Assembly: GCA_016987375.1 (NCBI GenBank)
Contig: PJRA01000196.1
Location: forward strand, 737,817 to 754,877
DNA length: 17,061 nucleotides
Source of the DNA: Brachionus koreanus
Taxonomy: Eukaryota; Rotifera; Eurotatoria; Ploima; Brachionidae
Direction of reading: 5' to 3'
The translations under genes were made by a program, and so were the position numbers. The notes beneath the pieces were generated by a model. It did no database searches. It saw only the letters and a list, made by a program, of their open reading frames with translations, and was not told the DNA's origin. Of the stretch, positions 9,254-17,061 are shown piece by piece (the first letter of the stretch is position 1; every line of letters starts with the position of its first letter).

Positions 9254-10357
9254 TGAGTCCCATTAACCTCATTTTTGGCATGTATCCTCCGATACTTAAA
9301 ATATGTATTTTATGAATCAAAAAATACAATTTTTTTTTTTGTATCCGAAAATACATATTTTATGTATTCTTTCAAAAATATTTTGTAGAAAAATACATAT
9401 ATGTATTCTCGGATACATGTGGGGATGCATGTGGGGTTAAATAGAGAATACACTTGGGGATACAAATTTGAAAAAAAAAAATTTATTAATTTTATTAATT
9501 ATTCTATGTTACAAAATTGTTCATTATTTTTTGGAAATAAAATCATTTTCGACAATTAATTTTACGAATTTGTTAAAAAATTCAAGACTTTTTGATTGCC
9601 TAAATACTAATCAATTAATGTAAATAAGAAATCATCATTTTAGCTTACTGTTTCAAGATTAAGTAAAACCACTTCTTTCAAACAATCAAGTATTGTTTTT
9701 TAATATAAATGTTTAATTTTTAATAATAAAGAACCGTGATACTTTGAAATTTTCAATTTATGATGATTGTTCATCATGAATTTAATTTTTTAAGTAATAA
9801 GACCAATGTTAATTTTAGTTGAAAAAATTTAACGATTTCTTCCTTAGCCTGTATAAATACACTTTGATTTTCAATTTTATCATTTAAAATTAAATTACCA
9901 CAAAATATTAAGTCAAAAAAAATGGAGAAGGTTTTCCTTAAAATACCTGATAATTTTACTGTAAAAGAAAAAATTACTATCATGGTAAAAAGGCACGATA
10001 ATAGATATTTCATTAGCAAGGAACTTGATGATATTGATGCTAATTTATCTGAATATATTCGTCCAGTGAAGAAAGTCACAAAAAAAAACCTTTCAGAATG
10101 AGTCAGCAGAAATCAACAATGTCAAATCAACAAAGTCAGCTAATAAAATTTTTTTTTTCAAATTTTTATCTCAACATGTACTCTGAGATACATATATGTA
10201 TCCAAGAATACATATATGTATCATATTTTGAAAGAATACAAAAATATGTGTTCTTGGATACAAAAAAAAAATTTGTATTTTTTGATTCATAAAATACATA
10301 TTTACACATATTTTAAGTATTCGAGGATACATGCCAAAAATGAGGTTCATCTATACC
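9254..10357. mobile_element. Long-inverted-repeat element (MULE- or foldback-like)
   Basis: Two arms of more than 200 bp are inverted copies of each other: 9265-9488 and 10141-10347. Both begin AACCTCATTTTTGGC when read inward and stay alignable, with small indels, down to a poly-A block after AAATTTG. The arms are dense in TGTATYC/GATACA words and hold three copies of the palindrome ATACATATATGTAT (9393-9406, 10188-10201, 10208-10221). A 10-bp direct repeat, TTACAAGAGA, lies at 9244-9253 and 10358-10367, which would be a target duplication of Mutator size. The 10-11 bp between that repeat and the arms do not match each other, so the exact ends are unsure. The arms do not resemble the ends of the intact MULE at 11600-14626. 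The core carries only a 59-codon ORF, so this copy is probably non-autonomous. Confidence 0.7.
9922..10101 (+). CDS. Small ORF inside the long-inverted-repeat element
   Basis: ATG at 9922 to TGA at 10099-10101, 59 codons, beginning MEKVFLKIPDNFTVKEKITI. Composition is protein-like (Lys, Glu, Asp, Ile in alternation; a later KELDDIDANLSEYIRPVKK stretch), unlike the Phe/Asn/Lys-poor-complexity frames nearby. It resembles no family I know. It sits in the core of the element at 9254-10357 and may be the first exon or a leftover of a larger transposon gene, a captured host fragment, or chance. No splice donor is evident at its end. Confidence 0.3.
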   Translation: MEKVFLKIPDNFTVKEKITIMVKRHDNRYFISKELDDIDANLSEYIRPVKKVTKKNLSE

Positions 10358-11420
10358 TTACAAGAGAGAAGAGATTCGATAAATGTTATGTAAATACCTC
10401 CCCAAGTGACTTGAAAAGGCGCCGCTCATTGAGCTTTTGACCAAATCATACCAATAAGCGAGAAAAGAAAAATAAATTAAATCTAGAAATTCAATTTTGT
10501 AAATTTAATATTAAAATTTAGTTTTTTTTTTTATTTTTTATTTTTCTTTCATCAACCATGAGGTGTTTTATTGAAATAAAGAAATAAAAAAAACAGCTTT
10601 AAATCAACAAAGCATCTACAAGTAATCAGTTAAAAGTTTTAAAAGTCTTAGCTGTCTTAACACTTTTAAATGTTTTTGAAAAAAAAACAATCTAATATTG
10701 AAATAACGGGAAAAATTTTTATTATATGTAAGGTCGCTATTTTGAGATTTAGAAACAAGCTGAGAAGTAGGATCGTCTGATAATTAAAATTAAATTTCCA
10801 TTTAATTTTTAAAATAAGATAGCTTATTTATTTTCTAGAAGAAAATAAAAAACGAAAAGAAAACAGTTAGATTTTGAAATATTTTAACTTTTCAAATCGC
10901 CTGGAAATTTTTTAGCTTAAAGTCTGTCTATATTTTTAAAAAATTTTATTTCATGTGTAGAGACTGAAATGTTTAGAGATGTTTAGTAAGCAAGAAATTA
11001 TTAAACTAAAGCTTCAAAAAATAAACTGTTTGCATTTTCATCAACACCCATCCTAATCAGAAAGTTTGCTGAATTTTAAAAAACAATTTGCACACGGTAC
11101 TTGATTTTATTTAAATATATATTCAAAAACCATTCTTGTTCATTTATATTTTGTATTTAACTTATGTATATTTTAAATTATATATATTTTATATTTCGGC
11201 TACCAGAGTGGCTTTCTTTCTTCAACTTTCTCTTTTAGAAAAATAAAGCAATCAAAAATCAGTAATTATATCTCTTTATTTGTTCGGTTGAAAAAATTTT
11301 AAATAATTTCGAAAAATCAGACTAAGACTTAAAACCTAAAATTTTGACCAACTCTGTTTATAAGCGACAGCTAATTAATATAAAAATAATTTTTTATATA
11401 AAAAAAAAATTATTTTTTAT
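10358..11420. other. AT-rich gene-free stretch
   Basis: A short coding-like stretch (about 10361-10440: RFDKCYVNTSPSDLKRRRSL, then SF and TGA) directly follows the element's right flank and might belong to a host reading frame interrupted by it. Beyond that I see only A/T-rich DNA with no gene or repeat that can be supported. Confidence 0.4.
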
Positions 11421-11437
11421 TTTTGCGGACCTAAACG
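11405..11437 (+). repeat. 33-bp direct repeat, copy 1
   Basis: Thirty-three bases, ending TTTTTGCGGACCTAAACG, are identical to 14970-15002 in the same orientation. The right part is G+C-rich enough to be significant. Copy 1 adjoins the Tc1/mariner transposase relic; copy 2 lies inside the TA-flanked MITE. They are probably two fragments of one Tc1/mariner family. Confidence 0.7.
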
Positions 11438-11588
11438 TTTTGTCCAAATATCCCTCAAGCGCCCAATCGAAAATTTTTGGGGTTGTTTGAGTGAAAAAGT
11501 ATATGAGGGAGGTTGGCAAGCCTCAACAGAGCAACAGCTGATTAACCGCATTAAATTAAAGTTGAAGGAATTTGACTTAAATTTTGGC
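11421..11588 (+). pseudogene. Tc1/mariner transposase, C-terminal relic
   Basis: An open frame reads RPIENFWGCLSEKVYEGGWQ, then ASTEQQLINRIKLKLKEFDL. This is the end of a Tc1/mariner DDE transposase: in the family the motif is SPDLNPIENxWG, and its Glu (codon 11469-11471) is the third catalytic acid. Only about 55 residues remain, the preceding SPDLN part is scrambled, and everything upstream is lost. The fragment ends almost exactly where the Mutator-like element begins (about 11600), so the MULE may have inserted into or beside it. Its first bases are shared with the MITE at 14827-15130 (33-bp identical block). Confidence 0.75.
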
Positions 11589-11604
11589 TTATACTTTATG
11601 GGGG

Positions 11605-11845
11605 TGACAAATTTAATTTTTTTAAGATGACAAAAAAAACTAAAAGTGGTGACTAATAAAATATATTTTAGCTGAATATAAAAAACTATTTGCTCTGACA
11701 AAAAAAACAAAACTATGACAAAATTATTAGTTGAGATGGCTATTTATTAATTTAGGTATGACAAAATAAAAGTTTTTTTATAGACAAAATAAACTAATTT
11801 TAATGACAAAATGAATTAATTGTATAACAAAATTATTTTTTTAAT
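11605..11845 (+). repeat. Left subterminal array of about 22-bp repeats
   Basis: TGACAAA-type words start at 11605, 11628, 11650, 11696, 11716, 11759 and 11804, with decayed copies near 11673, 11737, 11783 and 11826. Steps are 20-24 bp or about twice that, so the array is about eleven units, each TGACAAAA followed by A/T. The right array of the element is its mirror image. Regular spacing near two turns of the helix suggests transposase-binding sites; that role is inference. Confidence 0.65.
11743..11748 (-). promoter_or_regulatory. Possible poly(A) signal of the MULE gene
   Basis: TTTATT here gives AATAAA on the minus strand, about 115 bp past the transposase stop codon. It is inside the left repeat array and may be chance in A/T-rich DNA. 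Confidence 0.25.
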
Positions 11846-11862
11846 TAGAAAAAAAAATTGGA

Positions 11863-14041
11863 TTAGTTTTTTCGTGTTTTTTTTACCTGAGATGTTGATT
11901 TCTTAGGTCTTCCTCGTTTTCTTGGTAAATCCACATCGACGATTATTGCTTCAGCAGAATTTGTTTGGATCGTAGGCACTCGGTCGACAGTTGCTTGTTC
12001 AAGTTCGAATTCATTATCTGAGCTGCTATCATTATAATCATTTTGGTAAAACAAAGCTGCTTTTTGTTTTTTTGGTCTTCCTCTTTTGCGTTTATGGCCA
12101 ATTGAAATAGTTTTAGCTTCTTCTGGGAAAATGCAAAGCTTGTAACGGTATGCAAGGCCAAGAACATGAATGCAGATGTAGTTTTTAGCAAATTCTCTAC
12201 AATTGCATTTACTTTTTTTCCAATCGTCGGAGCAAAGATTGGTCTCGTTGATCTGACAAAACTCAGAATAATCACTAAATGTACGCCACGATAAATTTTG
12301 TTTTGTAAAAATATAGTCATCAACTATTTCTTTTGTCAGTTTGAGATTAAGATCTTGATGGCTATAAAAAATACGACCATTAGAGGAAGAGATTTTGATA
12401 ATATATTCAGTTTTTATATTGCTTGTCCATTGAAAAGCAGCAGTATACAATTGAAGATCACAATTAAAATCAGTGTAAAATATTGCCTGATTTACGTTAT
12501 CAGGGTGTCTATCCCTTGACCAACGTGCAATAATGTCATCTTCTAAGATTTTAAGAAATGAACTAAAATTGTGACGTTGTCTCATAGTTGACTCTAGCTT
12601 AATGATTAGATTCCAGGATTCTAAAGCATTATTTGTAGATGGCACACCAGTTGCATAGCCTTCAAACCAGCCTTTTAATCTTTAAAAAAAATGATCAAAT
12701 AAAAGATGAAATTAATAGGATATTAATATTACCTTGTAGTCCACTCTCGGCAAAAATAGTCAAGGAAGTTGTCTATAAGCTGAGATTTATACGAGCGCCA
12801 CTTAATAATAAAAAGCTTTAAAACAGCATCAAAAATTTCTTCAGATTCGCACAATTGAAGCTGCATGATATCCTGTCTAATTAACTTCTTGATAGCTTTC
12901 TGGGCGTCAGTGTTAAAACGAATTAATTGAGCGTCGATTTTTCGTATAACATGCGCGAAGCACATTACTCTTTTCTCAAAAATGTCAGCAAATGCTCCTT
13001 GAAATCCATTAGTGATTGCATCGGCACCATCTGCGATAACGATGTTTGGGGAAAACTCTAGTTGCATCACATCGAAAACAACTTTTTTGAGTGATTCGAA
13101 AAGAAATCTGAAGTCTTCACCTGTTTCGTTGGTTGAAATACAAATACCAAAGGGATGAAAATGCTTTTGGCGATCAGTGGTACCAATCATTAAGACTGGA
13201 AAACCTTGCCAAATCAGTTTGTATGTAGCATCCACTGTTAAATGCTTTGTCTTGTCAGTGTTACTAATCAATCGCTTGGTCGTGATGAAAATTCGGAAAA
13301 ACATGAGCTGATCATTATCAACACCTTTCTCGAAATTAGGACAAAACGGTATGTCATAATCGTCTGGAACTTCCTTTCGATTTTTGTGCCAAATTTCAAG
13401 ATCTGAAACGTTTATTTGTGCTGGACCGTATTTTTCTTTACGTATAGTAGCCAGGTAGTTACTTAAAGTTTTGATTTGTGGCTGTTGTAGTTCATCATGC
13501 TCGAGTGCTCTCAGTATGGCTTTAGGAGTTGTTATTTTCATATCAAAGTAGCGCTTGATATGCTCTTTTATTTCTGCTGGTATTCCTAAAATAAAAAATT
13601 AATTAAAAATTATTAATAAAAAAAATTAAGGGTAAGTGATATTAAAATATTCTCACCTCTTTCATGTTTGTCCTTGTGCTCATGTTTATCGTGACTAGTA
13701 AAAAGAACTACTTCGTCATCAGGTGTAGGGTGATAATAAGCCATCATGCTGCATTTCGCATTTGGTGGCGAACAAAGAAAATAATAGCAAATATTGTCAA
13801 TACGTTTGCGCTTGTATTGATATTTCCATAATTGGTTATCATGGCTAAATTTATTAATGAATCCTTGCTTGTTAATAGTAGCATCTTTTTGCTGAATAAA
13901 TTCATTCAACTTAATAATTGCTATCTCTTGATATAAGATTCCTTTACCACGTTTTTGTAATGGTTGTACACCTTCTTGGTTTATATCAAGCATCGTATCC
14001 TCTTCATCGCAATTGGGAATTGCTGATTCAGTGCTAGACAT
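11863..14041 (-). CDS. MULE transposase, 3 exons, 684 aa, intact
   Basis: DDE transposase that would cut and rejoin a Mutator-like element. Exons are 14041-13657, 13585-12733 and 12679-11863; the introns (71 bp GTGAGA...TTTTAG and 53 bp GTAATA...AAAG) have GT...AG ends, and splicing gives one frame of 685 codons with no stop. Residues about 65-125 hold Cys/His pairs (C85, C90, C97, H104, H117-H122), like the FLYWCH/WRKY-GCM1 fingers that start many MULEs. The core has VDATY (D247), IADGADAI (D314) and the MCFAH CxxH block (C337, H340), then PSTNNALESWN, where E433 may be the third catalytic acid. A SWIM zinc finger follows (CNC at 571-573, CIH at 582-584). Two AT-hooks, RKRGRPKK, lie at 610-617 and 666-673 in an acidic, basic-tipped tail; these bind the minor groove of A/T-rich DNA. 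No frame damage is visible, so the gene is young or under selection. A domesticated gene is possible, but the flanking repeat arrays favour a transposon. Confidence 0.9.
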
Positions 14042-14370
14042 ATTTATAGACAGTTTTTTAAATTTAATTTTATCTGATTGATATGTTATTTAATTTTATT
14101 TTATTTGTTATGTATTTATTTATTTATTTATTTGTAGATCTGTATCGAGCGTTAGCTCCTTCAGAGAAAAATAAAAATAAAATTAAATCAAAATAAAATG
14201 ATTAAAATAAAAGTTAAAAAATAAGATAAGAATTTAAAAATATAGTTAAATAAATGAAATGTCAAAAGGAAATGAGAAAAAAAAATAAAAATAAAAAAAG
14301 ATATTTCGGTTTAGTTTTCGGTTTGTATTTCTGTACTATTTCCTTAAATATAATCATATCAAGGACATTT
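14042..14370. other. 5' flank of the MULE transposase gene
   Basis: A/T-rich DNA between the transposase start and the right repeat array. It contains a small microsatellite and a stretch of A/T runs; the promoter presumably lies here, but no element can be singled out. Confidence 0.45.
14113..14133 (+). repeat. (TATT)n microsatellite
   Basis: About five tandem copies of TATT just upstream of the MULE transposase start. Confidence 0.7.
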
Positions 14371-14397
14371 TTGACACCTATTCTAATTAATTTTGAC

Positions 14398-14592
14398 ACC
14401 TTGTTTTTGATTTTTGTTGTCATCTCAAAATAATTAATTTGTTATAAAAATAATTAATTAGTTAATCTAGAAGTTTTTTTATCACTCAATTAATTATTTA
14501 ATCAGCCAATTAATTTATTTGTTCCTTGTTTAGTTTTTTTGTCAGTAGATTTAGTCTTTTTTATCAGTAAAATTAATTTTTTTTTGTCAGTC
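14398..14592 (-). repeat. Right subterminal array of about 22-bp repeats
   Basis: Mirror image of the left array: TTTTTGTCA/TTTTATCA words end at 14422, 14484, 14504, 14544, 14566 and 14589, with decayed copies near 14444, 14467 and 14524. Steps are 20-23 bp or multiples. Read on the minus strand the unit is TGACAAAAAA or TGATAAAAAA followed by A/T, as on the left. This inverted symmetry supports one transposon spanning both arrays. Confidence 0.6.
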
Positions 14593-14626
14593 TATTAATT
14601 GATGGCCTTAAATTTTGTGAAATCCC

Positions 14627-14826
14627 TTATGACGGGGGTCAAAGCAAAGCTCAGAAAAATCGGTTTGTTCATGAAAAATGGAGTTTTTTCATTATTTAAA
14701 AATCATAATTCGATTGAAAAATAAATTCTCTACATCAGAAAAAAAACCAGAACTTAATATCATTTTTATTTTTTGAGATATTCGCTTTTAATTTTTGTCC
14801 ATTTACTTATGCATCACCCGTTATTA
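14627..14826. other. Spacer between the MULE and the MITE
   Basis: About 200 bp with no open frame. Patches such as TTTTTTGAGATATTCGCTTTT and the end TTTGTCCATTTACTTATGC look like degraded non-coding transposon sequence, but no partner repeat is in the window. Confidence 0.35.
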
Positions 14827-15130
14827 CCGTATTCCCTCGTTCGATTATGCTGCACCATAAGTTAAAACACGTCTTTGGACCATGCATCAAACACTGAAAG
14901 CCTTAGTTTAATGCGTCATCAAGACTCAATTTTAAAGTAAAAAATAAAGAATAATTCTTTATTTAAAATAAAAATTATTTTTTATTTTTGCGGACCTAAA
15001 CGCGTGATTACGCTATTAGAGCATGCGCTCAAAGTTAACAACATTATAGCATGGGCGAGATGTACTTTGGTGCATGGTCCAAAGACGTGTTTTGACTTGT
15101 GGTGCAGCATAATCGAACGAGGGAATACGG
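14827..15130. mobile_element. Tc1/mariner-type MITE with TA target sites
   Basis: A 304-bp element with 65-bp terminal inverted repeats (14827-14891 and 15066-15130) that begin CCGTATTCCCTCGTTCG and differ at only three sites, each C versus T. TA flanks both ends (14825-14826 and 15131-15132), the target duplication of the Tc1/mariner superfamily. The core codes for nothing; it holds a perfect hairpin (AAATAAAGAAT at 14942-14952 with its complement at 14954-14964) and the second copy of the 33-bp block found beside the Tc1/mariner relic at 11405-11437. That shared block links the MITE to that family. The near-identical arms suggest recent activity. Confidence 0.85.
14970..15002 (+). repeat. 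33-bp direct repeat, copy 2
   Basis: Identical to 11405-11437 in the same orientation, inside the core of the TA-flanked MITE. The two copies diverge immediately after CTAAACG. Confidence 0.7.
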
Positions 15131-15132
15131 TA

Positions 15133-15692
15133 TTTTGTTTTAATAAAAAAAAATTTTAATTTTATATTTTTAATAAAAGCAAAAAAATAAACAAAATAAA
15201 TTATTTAATTTTATTCAAATTATTAAAAAATTTAATAAGACCGTGGGAATATTAATGACTCGAAAACAATTGAATCCTAATGAGTGAATGAAATTGACAT
15301 GAATGAAATTAAAAAATAATCCAAACCAGAATAATTATATTACTTTTGACTAATAGTTACGCAATTCCACTTGAAATATTTCAATTCTCGAAAACTAATG
15401 TTTACTATTTAAACAAGTCTTATAATTTAAAGAAGTTTAGGCAAAAATATTTATAATTAGCGTCACACAAAACATTCATTTTTCAATATTTTTATTTTTT
15501 ACAAGCTTTAATGAAAGCTTAGTACAACTTTTGCTGTTAAAATAAAAATAAAATAATCTTATGCGAAAAAAAAATGGTTCCTAAATAAATTATTGATTTT
15601 CTCTTCTACATTTTAATAATTTAACTTCGCATTTATTTCTAGAAAAGTCTAAATAGAAGTTGAATAAACAGCCAATTTGAAAAATTTTTAGC
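15133..15692. other. AT-rich 5' flank of the uridine phosphorylase gene
   Basis: No gene seen. Small items: a GAATGAAATT duplication near 15283-15308 and a hairpin AAGCTTT-AATG-AAAGCTT at 15503-15520. The stretch TTTTTAG ends at 15691, one base before the start codon, which could be a 3' splice site for a leader exon. Confidence 0.45.
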
Positions 15693-16806
15693 ATGGATTT
15701 GGATGAGAGAGATCTTGATTCTGGACAAAAACACTATAAACATGTTGAACGTTTGCCTAGTGTTGTCGAAAGCGATACAGAAATCGAAAAGTAATTGATT
15801 TGCCTCGCTTTTTTAGTCAAACTAAATAACCGCGCTAAAATTTAATTATCTTTTTTTTTATTTTTGAAAGAAAAATGAATTTTTTTTTAAAACAAAAAGG
15901 GAATTTGAAAATTTGTCCATCATGAACTTAAATCGTCATCTAGCTGTTCTTGAAGACGACTATCTTTATCACATTAGTTTGGAAAAGTCGGATAGACTAA
16001 GAAAAGCGTTCAGTGATGTTAAATTTGTGTGCATGGGCGGAAGCCCTAAGCGTATGCATCAATTTGCGCATTATATCAAAGAAGAAATCGGCTTTCAATT
16101 ACCGATTGGAGTAGCCCTGCAGAATATAAGTGAAGAGAGTGATCGTTATGCAATGTACAAAATAGGACCGGTGATATCGGTCAATCATGGAATCGGATGT
16201 CCGAGTATTTCAATTTTGCTCAATGAGCTAATCAAACTTATCCATTATGTTGGATGTAAGGATGTGACATTTTTTCGCATTGGCACATGTGGAGGAATTG
16301 GTGTCGAGCCGGGCACTATAGTGGTCACTTCTGAGGCAGTTGACGGCATGTTTAGACCAGAATACAGACAAATTGTGCTCGGCAAAGAACAGACCAGAAA
16401 GACAAAGTGTGACGAAAGATTAGTGCAGGATATTGTTGACATAGGTAAGAAATATGAGAATAAAGAAGGAATTGACAAAGTGACTAGTGGTAAAACATTG
16501 TGCGCTAATGATTTCTACGAGGGTCAAGGAAGGCTTGATGGAGCTTTTTGTCACTATACAGCAGATGAAAAAATGGAATTTTTGCGAAAGTGTAATGACA
16601 ACGGAATCAAAAATATTGAAATGGAATCATTGTGTTTTACTGGACTGCTCAATTATGCTAATATTAGAGGCGCTGTAATCTGTGTAACTTTGGTCGATCG
16701 ACTTAATGGTGACCAAGTAGTGTCGCATGATTTAAATCTTCAATTTCAGGAAAGACCTTTTAAATTAGTAGCCAAGTATATTAAGCAACAATTGAAAAAA
16801 AGTTAA
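15693..16806 (+). CDS. Uridine phosphorylase, 2 exons, 334 aa
   Basis: Cytosolic enzyme of pyrimidine salvage: uridine + phosphate gives uracil + ribose 1-phosphate. Exon 1 is 15693-15790 (ATG in GCATGG, 32 codons plus two bases), donor AAAA|GTAATT; exon 2 is 15900-16806, after AAAAAG. The join (EIEK|EFENLSIMN) is in frame; the intron is 109 bp. At 334 aa it is slightly longer than vertebrate UPP1 (about 310), the extra being N-terminal. Family landmarks: YHISL (H57), GGSPKRM (phosphate-binding R84), SDRYAMYKIGP (R115), RIGTCGGIG (R159), FYEGQGRLDG (uracil-specific Q242 and R244) and NIEMES (E273, M274, E275, ribose pocket). All expected active-site residues are present, so it should be functional. 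UPP1 and UPP2 cannot be told apart here. It stands alone, with the next transposon 560 bp upstream. Confidence 0.93.
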
Positions 16807-17061
16807 AAAAAAAATTTTTTTTACAGTATTTTATTTAAGTTTATATTTTTTAATTATGAAATAAATTAAAATTATAAAGAATTTTTTAGTGTTGACATTA
16901 GTATTCTTAGGAGCTTTTATTTGTAGTTCTCTAAATAACTACAACACCGACTCTAGCCAAATTATATGTCTATAGTTTCACAGTGCAATACTTTGATCTC
17001 ATGCGTTTAGCAAGTACTAGTATTTAACACTGTGTAAATGATTAGACAGAGAGCTCGCCTT
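16807..17061. other. 3' flank of the uridine phosphorylase gene
   Basis: Beyond the poly(A) signal there is a G+C-richer tail with an imperfect hairpin: CACAGTG (16979-16985) and AATAC pair with GTATT and CACTGTG (17029-17035). No tRNA or coding region is recognised before the window ends. Confidence 0.4.
16860..16865 (+). promoter_or_regulatory. Poly(A) signal of the uridine phosphorylase gene
   Basis: AATAAA 54 bp after the stop codon, in A/T-rich 3' sequence; a reasonable position for cleavage and polyadenylation. Confidence 0.5.

Larger units (their letters stand above)
11600..14626 (-). mobile_element. Mutator-like element (MULE), apparently complete
   Basis: About 3.0 kb holding an intact spliced MULE transposase gene (11863-14041, minus strand) between two inverted arrays of a degenerate repeat of about 22 bp. 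The proposed ends are GGGGGTGACAAATTTAA at 11600 and, on the other strand, GGGATTTCACAAAATTTAA from 14626; they share GGG, CAAA and ATTTAA and are not perfect repeats. Nine-base flanks (11591-11599 and 14627-14635) share only TTAT, so a target duplication is not established and the ends are uncertain by some bases. It lies next to a Tc1/mariner relic on the left. Confidence 0.65.

Noticed and set aside
11417..11710. 97-codon minus-strand ORF
   Set aside because: It is the antisense shadow of the Tc1/mariner relic, whose PIENFWG motif is on the plus strand.
11943..12519. Overlapping ORFs at 11943-12323 (-) and 12298-12519 (+)
   Set aside because: Shadow frames of exon 3 of the MULE transposase.
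12645..12645. Separate gene starting at GTG 12645 (minus), and three separate ORFs for the MULE
   Set aside because: The three frames are exons of one transposase; the motifs continue across both splice junctions (RGIPAEI and WTTRLKGWFEG).
15913..15921. TTG start for uridine phosphorylase
   Set aside because: An upstream exon with a true ATG (15693) joins in frame across a clean GT...AG intron.
16900..17061. Possible tRNA or tRNA-derived SINE (minus-strand box A-like TGGCTAGAGTCGG)
   Set aside because: No box B and no cloverleaf could be drawn.
1..17061. CRISPR arrays, bacterial operons, ribosome binding sites, rRNA
   Set aside because: None is present; introns and poly(A) signals show eukaryotic nuclear DNA.

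Overview
The window looks like a stretch of nuclear genome from an AT-rich invertebrate animal. The evidence is short spliceosomal introns (53, 71 and 109 bp with GT...AG ends), AATAAA poly(A) signals, an animal-type uridine phosphorylase, a secreted DOMON-domain protein and several eukaryotic transposon families. A monogonont rotifer such as Brachionus would fit, but that is a guess and the sequence does not prove it. Coding stretches stand out as richer in G+C than the A/T-run background.

Layout. 1-1005: AT-rich, no gene. 1006-1770: 3' part of a dead non-LTR retrotransposon (+). 2410-3771 (-): first exon of a signal-peptide protein with two complete DOMON domains and the start of a third, ending at a splice donor; the rest was not found in the window. 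3772-7065: about 3.3 kb of transposon debris, with an unidentified coding relic (4492-4674), a TTAA-flanked piggyBac-type MITE (4934-5147) and a frameshifted MULE transposase relic (5335-5545 and perhaps 5926-6000). 7553-8701 (+): an unrecognised 382-aa protein built around about a dozen copies of a short motif, roughly [LYF]-I-S-x-[YFL]-[IVL]; a possible upstream coding exon lies at 7116-7138. 8702-9253: AT-rich with two coding-like islands. 9254-10357: an element with inverted arms of about 200 bp and a 59-codon ORF. 10358-11420: AT-rich, apart from a few coding-like codons just after the element. 11421-11588 (+): Tc1/mariner transposase C-terminal relic. About 11600-14626: a nearly complete Mutator-like element with an intact three-exon, 684-aa transposase (-), flanked by inverted arrays of a repeat of about 22 bp. 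14827-15130: a TA-flanked, Tc1/mariner-type MITE with 65-bp inverted repeats. 15693-16806 (+): two-exon uridine phosphorylase gene. 16807-17061: 3' flank.

Three host genes (DOMON protein, repeat-motif protein, uridine phosphorylase) lie far apart with no sign of co-regulation. The space between them is filled by at least six transposon-derived items from several superfamilies. The two most interesting items are the repeat-motif protein at 7553-8701, which may be a multivalent docking protein of undescribed type, and the Mutator-like element, whose reading frame is intact after splicing and whose ends carry ordered arrays of about 22-bp repeats that could be transposase-binding sites.
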